From assembly GCF_003730195.1 (NCBI RefSeq), contig NZ_QWGG01000001.1, positions 310,001 through 374,000 on the forward strand: a stretch of 64,000 nucleotides of DNA. Reading direction: 5' to 3'. Position numbers and translations under genes: made by a program. Shown piece by piece: positions 58,948-64,000 of the stretch; the stretch's first letter is position 1; the number at the start of each line of letters is the position of its first letter. The stretch comes from Halosimplex salinum. Lineage in GTDB: Archaea; Halobacteriota; Halobacteria; Halobacteriales; Haloarculaceae. The notes below the pieces were generated by a model that was given only the letters and a program-made list of their open reading frames with translations, was not told the origin of the DNA and made no database searches.

Positions 58948-60148
58948 AGACGTTCGTGTCCGGGTAGTAGCCGCTCCACGCGAACCACATCGCGTCGAAC
59001 GCGTGGACGCGCGTCAGCGGCAGGTCGTCGGGGGCGTACGTCCCGTCCGCACCGCGGACCTCCGCGTCGACGAGCGAGAACTCGCGCCCGTCCGGGTTCA
59101 GGTACACGTATCCGGTGGAGAGCCGCGGGTCGGCGACGGCGACGACGGGGGTTCCGCCGAGTTCGCCGGCCATCGTCCCGGCGTCGAGGAGAGCGTTCTC
59201 GTCGAACGCGACGGCCCCGTCGGGCGTTCGAGCACCCAGGAAGACGCGTTTAGCCTGGTACCGGTCGTCGTCGCCGAGCGACGGGAAGAGCGTCCGCCCG
59301 TTGGCGTAGTACCCCTCCCTCGGGTTGTACGAGCCGTACGGATCTCTGGTGTAGTTGCGCGCGTAGCCGGTGTCGGTGGAGAGGGCTCGCGTCTCCGGGT
59401 ACTGGTCGGTCCACTCCAGCCACGTCGTCCAGACGAGGCGGAACTCCCGCAGGGACGCCGTCGGCGGGTCCTCGTTCCAGGGCCCGGGGATCGCAGTCGC
59501 GAGGATCTGGGGCCACCACGTCTCGGTCGCGCGGTCGTACATCACGAGGTTGTTGTTGATCAGTCGGCCCGAGACGCCGAGGGTCGTGTCGCCGCGCTCG
59601 AACCCCTGGGCGGTGCCCGTCAGCGGGCAGTAGGTGACGGCGACCGGAGTCCCGTCGACGGTGTCGTTTGTGATCTCGTGTTGCACCAGGATCTTCTGGG
59701 GGTAGGCCTTGACCGTGTCGCCGCGCGCGACGCCGAACACGGGGTCGCCGGGGGCGAGGAAGTCCACGTCCCCGGCGTCGACGAACGAGGGGTCGTCGAT
59801 GGCGGGGATGCCGTCCTTGGGCGGGCCGCCCGACTGGGCCTCCGACGTGAGTTCGCCGGGCGACATCGGTAGCGGGAGCGTCCGGTCGGCTGTCGGGAGC
59901 GAGGTCGTCGGGTCGCGCGCTGGGGTCGCGGTCGGGACGGCGCTCTCGTCGGGTTCGGAACTGGTGTCGGATTCGGGGTCTCGGTCCGAGTCCGGGCCGG
60001 TGTCCCCGCTCGACGATCTGTCTGCACCGTCCCCACCGCCCCCACTGTCACGGGCGGCGCCGGACCCCGGAACTGCGCAACCGGCCGCCGCGCCGACGGA
60101 CGCGGCGCTCGCGGCCGCGAGAAATCGGCGCCTGGTAAACGCTGTCAT
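58940..60148 (-). CDS. DUF3179-domain Tat lipoprotein
   Basis: A 402-aa protein. Signal TRRRFLAAASAASVGAAAGC gives a Tat lipoprotein (Cys24). After a long acidic linker comes a DUF3179 domain (AYPQKILVQHEITNDTVDGT; VTYCPLTGTAQGFERGD; NNNLVMYDRATETWWPQILATAI). A conserved single cysteine in TYCPLTGTA is typical. The function is unknown; genes overlap the CCGP protein and likely form an operon. Confidence 0.88.
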   Translation of the reverse strand: MTAFTRRRFLAAASAASVGAAAGCAVPGSGAARDSGGGGDGADRSSSGDTGPDSDRDPESDTSSEPDESAVPTATPARDPTTSLPTADRTLPLPMSPGELTSEAQSGGPPKDGIPAIDDPSFVDAGDVDFLAPGDPVFGVARGDTVKAYPQKILVQHEITNDTVDGTPVAVTYCPLTGTAQGFERGDTTLGVSGRLINNNLVMYDRATETWWPQILATAIPGPWNEDPPTASLREFRLVWTTWLEWTDQYPETRALSTDTGYARNYTRDPYGSYNPREGYYANGRTLFPSLGDDDRYQAKRVFLGARTPDGAVAFDENALLDAGTMAGELGGTPVVAVADPRLSTGYVYLNPDGREFSLVDAEVRGADGTYAPDDLPLTRVHAFDAMWFAWSGYYPDTNVYA

Positions 60149-60289
60149 ACCCCGAGGTACGGGAATAGACGGAATAACGGTGGGCCGCCTGTGCGAGGTG
60201 CGCGCCATGGCACCGTCGCGTCGCCGGGCCGTGCGGCGGCGGCCAGTTCGCGGTGGTCGACCTCGGTACCGGACGCGATTTCGGCCCGG

Positions 60290-61981
60290 TCAGTACTCGT
60301 AGACGACGGCTTCGAAGGGGCGGAACTCGGCCCCGAGCGGTGCCGTCGGCGCGTCGTCGTAGTTCCCGATCATGACCGTCGCGTCGGCCGCGGCGAGTTC
60401 GGCGCTCTCGAAGACGGCGGGTTCTGCCGACCAGTTCAGGACGACGAGGCGGCGGTCGTCGCCGAGCGTGCGGGTGAACGCGTAGATCTGCTCGTCGTCG
60501 GGCGCGAGCAGGTCGTAGTCGCCGTAGACCAGCGCGGGGTCGTCGCCCCGGAGTTCGACCAGTCGACGGTAGTGGTGCCACACCGAGTCGGTGTCGTCGA
60601 CGGCGTCCTCGACGTTGATCCGGGTGTAGTTGTCGTTGACCGCCAGCCACGGCTCGCCCTCGGTGAAGTCCGCGCCGTCCTGTGCGGCCCACTGCATCGG
60701 TGTGCGGGCGTGGTCGCGACTCCGGTAGTTGACGGCCTCGCGGACCTCGTCGAAGGAGTCGACGGCGCCGTCGGCGAGCAGTTCCTCGACGATGCCGACC
60801 GTCATCGCGTCGTCTATCTCGCCGAGCGCGTCGAACTCCGTGTTGGTCATCCCGATCTCCTGACCCTGGTAGAGGTAGGGCGTCCCGCGCATCGTCAGCA
60901 GGAACGTGCCGACGAGTTTGGCCGACTTCTCGCGGTAGTCGTCGTGCCCGAACCGCGAGACGATACGGGGATGGTCGTGGTTGCCGAGGAAGAGCGCCTC
61001 CCAGGTCCGGCGAGCGACTTCCCGCTGGTTGCGCGTCATCAGCTCTTTGAACTCCGGGAGGCTCCACTCGCCCCAGTCGTCGCCGGTCCAGTCGCCGCCC
61101 TGGTCGACGCCGAGGTGGTCGAAGTGGAACACCATGTCGAGGCAGTCGCCGCGCTCGATGTACTCCCGGGCGTCCTCGGCGGAGGCGCCGCCCATCTCGC
61201 CGGCTGTCATCGATTCCTCGGGGATCACCTCGCCGAGTTCGTCGAGGTACTCGCCCAGTCGCGGGCCGAGGGTGTAGTGCTCGGACCCGAGGGGACCGTC
61301 TTCGTCCGGGTCGCCGTTCGGGTACCCCTCGGGCTTCGAGAGGTGGCTGATGGCGTCCATGCGGAAGCCGTCGATGCCGCGGTCCAGCCACCACGTGACG
61401 ACGGATTTCACCGCCTCGCGCACGTCCGGGTTGCGCCAGTTCAGGTCCGGCTGGTTCTCGTTGAAGACGTGGAGGTACCAGGCGCCGCGCTCCTCGTCGT
61501 AGCTCCAGGCGGGGCCGCCGAACAGCGACTCCCAGTTGTTCGGCGGCTCGTCGGGCGAGCCCTCGACCCAGTGGTAGTAGTCGGCGTACTCGCCCTCCTC
61601 GCGCCGGGAGCGCTGGAACCACTCGTGTTCGTTCGAGGTGTGGTTGACCACGAGGTCCATGATGATCTTCATGTCGCGGTCGTGGAGTTCGTCGCGCAGG
61701 CGCTCCCAGTCGGCCATGTCGCCGAACTCGTCGAGGATCGCGCGGTAGTCGCGGATGTCGTAGCCGTTGTCGTGGTTCGGCGAGTCGTAGACGGGACAGA
61801 GCCAGACCACGTCGACGCCCAGCGCGTCGAGGTAGTCGACGCGCTCGGTGATGCCGGGGATGTCGCCGACGCCGTCGCCGTCGCTGTCGTTGAAGCTCCG
61901 CGGGTAGATCTGGTAGACGACTGCCTCCTTCCACCACTCGCGGTCGATGCGTTCGTCCGTACTGGGTATGGTCTGTGTCAT
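60290..61981 (-). CDS. GH13 alpha-glucosidase, copy 1
   Basis: A 563-aa GH13 (subfamily 31-like) enzyme. Catalytic nucleophile Asp in GFRMDAISH, acid/base Glu in MTAGEMGG and stabiliser Asp in LGNHDHPR are present; the N-terminus WWKEAVVYQIYPRSFNDSDG is typical. Ala after the nucleophile Asp is usually associated with alpha-1,4 preference in this group, whereas Val indicates alpha-1,6 (family knowledge). No signal peptide, so cytoplasmic. Overlaps the second gene by four bases (ATGA at 61978-61981). Confidence 0.92.
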   Translation of the reverse strand: MTQTIPSTDERIDREWWKEAVVYQIYPRSFNDSDGDGVGDIPGITERVDYLDALGVDVVWLCPVYDSPNHDNGYDIRDYRAILDEFGDMADWERLRDELHDRDMKIIMDLVVNHTSNEHEWFQRSRREEGEYADYYHWVEGSPDEPPNNWESLFGGPAWSYDEERGAWYLHVFNENQPDLNWRNPDVREAVKSVVTWWLDRGIDGFRMDAISHLSKPEGYPNGDPDEDGPLGSEHYTLGPRLGEYLDELGEVIPEESMTAGEMGGASAEDAREYIERGDCLDMVFHFDHLGVDQGGDWTGDDWGEWSLPEFKELMTRNQREVARRTWEALFLGNHDHPRIVSRFGHDDYREKSAKLVGTFLLTMRGTPYLYQGQEIGMTNTEFDALGEIDDAMTVGIVEELLADGAVDSFDEVREAVNYRSRDHARTPMQWAAQDGADFTEGEPWLAVNDNYTRINVEDAVDDTDSVWHHYRRLVELRGDDPALVYGDYDLLAPDDEQIYAFTRTLGDDRRLVVLNWSAEPAVFESAELAAADATVMIGNYDDAPTAPLGAEFRPFEAVVYEY

Positions 61982-63729
61982 CGGTCGGCGCTCGTGGGTT
62001 CTGCGCGGTCGGTCGCGTCGCTGCCGTCGGAGTCGTCGGGCGTCAGGTAGACGCGCGCCTCCCACGGCCCGAGTTCGAACGAACGGCCCGGAACTGCGGG
62101 TGCGTCGTCGTTGGCGAGCGCGAGTTCGAGGCCGTCCACAGTCACGTCGGCGGGCGCCTCGAACGTCGTCGGCTCGTCGTCGAAGTTCAGGACGACGAGC
62201 GCGCGCTCGGTCGCGCCCTCGCTCTCGCCGTCGTCCCCGTCGACTTCGAGCGTCCGCGTGTAGGCGAACAGCGAGGGGTGGTCCGGGTAGAGCAACTCGA
62301 AGTCGCCGTAGACGACGAGGTCGCGGTCGCGGAGGGCGATCAGGTCGCGATAGTAGTGAAACACCGAGTCGGGATCCTCGCGGGCGCGCTCGACGTTGAC
62401 CTCGGTGTAGTTGGGGTTCACGTCGATCCAGGGCTCGCCGTCGGTGAAGCCGGCGTGTTCGTCGCCGGACCACTGCATCGGCGTCCGTGCGTTGTCCCGG
62501 CCGATCGCCTCGACGGCGTCGCGGACGTCCGCGTACGACTCCGCGGCGGTGTCGGGGTCCTCGATGGTCGCGTCGACGTAGTTCAGCGCCTCGACGTCCC
62601 GCAGGTCCTCGCGCGTCTCGAACGGCGCGTTCGTCATGCCGAGTTCCTCGCCTTGGTAGACGAACGGCGTCCCGCAGAGGGTGTGGGTGAGCGTCCCCAG
62701 AAGCTCGGCCGACTTCCGTCGGTACTCGTCGTCGTTTCCGAACCGCGAGACCATCCGGGGCTGGTCGTGGTTGTTCAGGTACAGGGAGTTCCAGCCGTCC
62801 TCGGCGAGGCCGGTCTGCCACTTGGCGAGGATCTGCTTGAACTCGACGAGGTCGGGGTCGCGGGCGTCCCACTTGTGCTCGTCGTGGTCGAACGTGACGT
62901 GCTCGAACTGGAACACCATCGAGAGGCCGTCCTCGCCGACGTACCGCCTCGCGTCCGCGACCGAGGCGCCGGGCGTCTCGCCGACGGTGAGTATCTCCTC
63001 GTCGGCCAGCACCTCGTCGACCATCTCGCCGACGTACTCGTGGACGCGGGGGCCGTTCATGAAGTGCTCACCGCCGCCGTCGGGGTAGCCCTCGGCCTTG
63101 GAGATCATGTTGATGACGTCCATGCGGAAGCCGTCGATGCCGCGGTCGAGCCACCAGCGCATCATGTCGTAGACGGCTTCGCGCACGTCCGGGTTCGTCC
63201 AGTTCAGGTCCGGCTGGGCCTCGTCGAAGAGGTGGAGGTACCAGGCGCCGCGCTCCTCGTCGTAGCTCCAGGCGGGGCCGCCGAAGACGGACTGCCAGTC
63301 GTTCGGCGGTTCCTCGGGCGAGCCCTCGACCCAGTGGTAGTAGTCGGCGTACTCGCCCTCTTCGCGCCGGGAGCGCTGGAACCACTCGTGCTGGTCGGAC
63401 GTGTGGTTGACGACCAGATCCATGATCAGGCGCATGTCGCGGTCGTGGAGTTCGTCGCGCAGGCGCTCCCAGTCGGCCATGTCGCCGTAGCCGTCGGCGA
63501 TCGACCGGTAGTCGCTGATGTCGTAGCCGTTGTCGACCTGCGGCGAGTCGTAGACGGGGTTGAGCCAGACGGCGTCGACGCCGAGGTCGTCGAGGTAGTC
63601 GACGCGGTCGACGAGTCCCCGCAGGTCACCGACGCCGTCGCCGTCGCTGTCCCGGAAACTCTTCGGGTACACCTGGTAGACGACCGCTTCCTTCCACCAG
63701 ACCCGCTCGGCCTCGCTGACGCCGCTCAT
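61978..63729 (-). CDS. GH13 alpha-glucosidase, copy 2 (probable oligo-1,6-glucosidase type)
   Basis: A 583-aa paralogue. Catalytic residues lie in GFRMDVINM, LTVGETPG and LNNHDQPR; Val after the nucleophile Asp suggests alpha-1,6 (isomaltose-type) specificity. It shares blocks such as NHTSDQHEWFQRSRREEGEY with copy 1, indicating duplication. First gene of the pair, divergent from the gene at the right edge; together they would hydrolyse imported malto- and isomalto-oligosaccharides. Confidence 0.92.
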   Translation of the reverse strand: MSGVSEAERVWWKEAVVYQVYPKSFRDSDGDGVGDLRGLVDRVDYLDDLGVDAVWLNPVYDSPQVDNGYDISDYRSIADGYGDMADWERLRDELHDRDMRLIMDLVVNHTSDQHEWFQRSRREEGEYADYYHWVEGSPEEPPNDWQSVFGGPAWSYDEERGAWYLHLFDEAQPDLNWTNPDVREAVYDMMRWWLDRGIDGFRMDVINMISKAEGYPDGGGEHFMNGPRVHEYVGEMVDEVLADEEILTVGETPGASVADARRYVGEDGLSMVFQFEHVTFDHDEHKWDARDPDLVEFKQILAKWQTGLAEDGWNSLYLNNHDQPRMVSRFGNDDEYRRKSAELLGTLTHTLCGTPFVYQGEELGMTNAPFETREDLRDVEALNYVDATIEDPDTAAESYADVRDAVEAIGRDNARTPMQWSGDEHAGFTDGEPWIDVNPNYTEVNVERAREDPDSVFHYYRDLIALRDRDLVVYGDFELLYPDHPSLFAYTRTLEVDGDDGESEGATERALVVLNFDDEPTTFEAPADVTVDGLELALANDDAPAVPGRSFELGPWEARVYLTPDDSDGSDATDRAEPTSADR

Positions 63730-63842
63730 CGCCGGTCACCGTTCCTCGGACGGGCCGGTTCACGGCGACGGCGCTCGGACCGCCCGCGCCGCGATCCGTC
63801 GCGAGACTCCTCCTCGATACGATGTTGGTGTCTCCTCGTCAT
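63726..63842 (-). CDS. Possible 38-aa Arg-rich leader ORF of the GH13 operon
   Basis: A short ORF (MTRRHQHRIEEESRDGSRRG ... GDRR) whose stop overlaps the GH13 start (ATGA). It is very basic, unlike other haloarchaeal proteins, and could act only as a coupling leader. Low confidence. Confidence 0.25.
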   Translation of the reverse strand: MTRRHQHRIEEESRDGSRRGRSERRRREPARPRNGDRR

Positions 63843-63980
63843 GACTTGTCCAGGGAGTCCGACGCGGACTCCGCTCACGAGATACCCAGAGGAACGACCC
63901 ACTTAATTCTGACGAGGATTATGAAGAACGGGTTCAACCAAAGTTTTTATTGCATGGTCCTTCATGATACTGAACGAGCG
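63843..63980. promoter_or_regulatory. Divergent promoter region of GH13 operon and right-edge gene
   Basis: AT-rich patches at 63900-63911 (acttaattctga) for the minus strand and 63941-63952 (agtttttattgc) about 30 bp before the ATG at 63981 for the plus strand. A short palindromic atggtccttcatgat at 63954-63968 lies near the plus-strand start. Confidence 0.45.
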
Positions 63981-64000
63981 ATGTCTGACAATCAGCGACA
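63981..64000 (+). CDS. Start of a gene cut by the window edge
   Basis: Only seven codons (MSDNQR) are present after a good promoter. Position divergent from sugar-hydrolase genes suggests a sugar transporter or regulator, but nothing in the residues shows it. Confidence 0.45.

Noticed and set aside
60191..63906. Very long plus-strand open frames (over 600 codons) opposite the two GH13 genes
   Set aside because: They are antisense to well-supported GH13 enzymes, with low-complexity Val/Arg/Asp composition typical of GC-rich shadow frames.
1..64000. CRISPR arrays, transposase or integrase genes, rRNA operons
   Set aside because: None were found; repeats seen are not regularly spaced direct repeats with unique spacers.

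Overview
The window is a 64 kb piece of a haloarchaeal (class Halobacteria) chromosome. Evidence seen directly: strongly GC-rich coding sequence with GTC/GAC/GAG-rich codon use, very acidic proteins, twin-arginine lipoprotein signals, archaeal TATA boxes close to start codons (leaderless genes), and archaeal information-processing genes (TFB, RNase P Rnp4, DGGGP synthase, GatA/GatC, archaeal SRP 7S RNA). I cannot name the genus from the sequence alone.

Layout. 0.1-2.2 kb: molybdenum cofactor genes (a MobB-MoaE fusion, and MobA). 2.2-8.0 kb: a BMP-type purine/nucleoside ABC importer (two permeases, double ATPase, divergent lipoprotein) next to a purine phosphoribosyltransferase. 8.0-9.2 kb: a lipoprotein gene bracketed by a 15-bp inverted repeat. 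9.2-18 kb: housekeeping and redox genes (YVTN beta-propeller lipoprotein, D-2-hydroxyacid dehydrogenase, HxlR regulator, PAC2 protein, NnrE, two flavin oxidoreductases, a 36-aa zinc finger, DsrE). 18.1-18.9 kb: a heliorhodopsin. 19.3-23.2 kb: a 21-bp heptad-like repeat, a lone E2 acyltransferase core, a P1B-4-like metal ATPase and a UspA protein.

23.4-35.6 kb looks like an integrated island on the 3' side of a minus-strand tRNA-Arg(UCG). Copies of the tRNA 3' end abut similar repeats at 23.37 and 34.35 kb, and a tandem array of palindromic tRNA-tail repeats fills 34.2-35.5 kb. Its cargo is modular: three related winged-helix regulators, two winged-helix methyltransferases, TauE/SafE, an FAD oxidase, DUF1059, an OsmC-like protein lacking one cysteine, small membrane proteins and a VapBC pair. 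A 71-bp promoter/leader repeat precedes both DUF1059 and osmC, which suggests co-regulation.

35.7-53.4 kb is core genome: DGGGP synthase, RAD55-like ATPase, SRP RNA, alpha/beta hydrolase, the rnp4-yhbY-mscS cluster, a glycosyltransferase, a Tat Rieske protein, regulators, gatC-gatA, tfb, NUDIX, a pilin-like protein and a deacetylase-PHP-asparagine-synthase-like operon. 53.5-56.4 kb holds two divergent radical SAM/SPASM genes, each preceded by a small overlapping or abutting gene. 56.5-60.1 kb has a regulator with membrane partners, NikR, a CCGP membrane protein and a DUF3179 lipoprotein. 60.3-63.7 kb carries two overlapping GH13 alpha-glucosidase genes, divergent from a gene that begins at the right edge.
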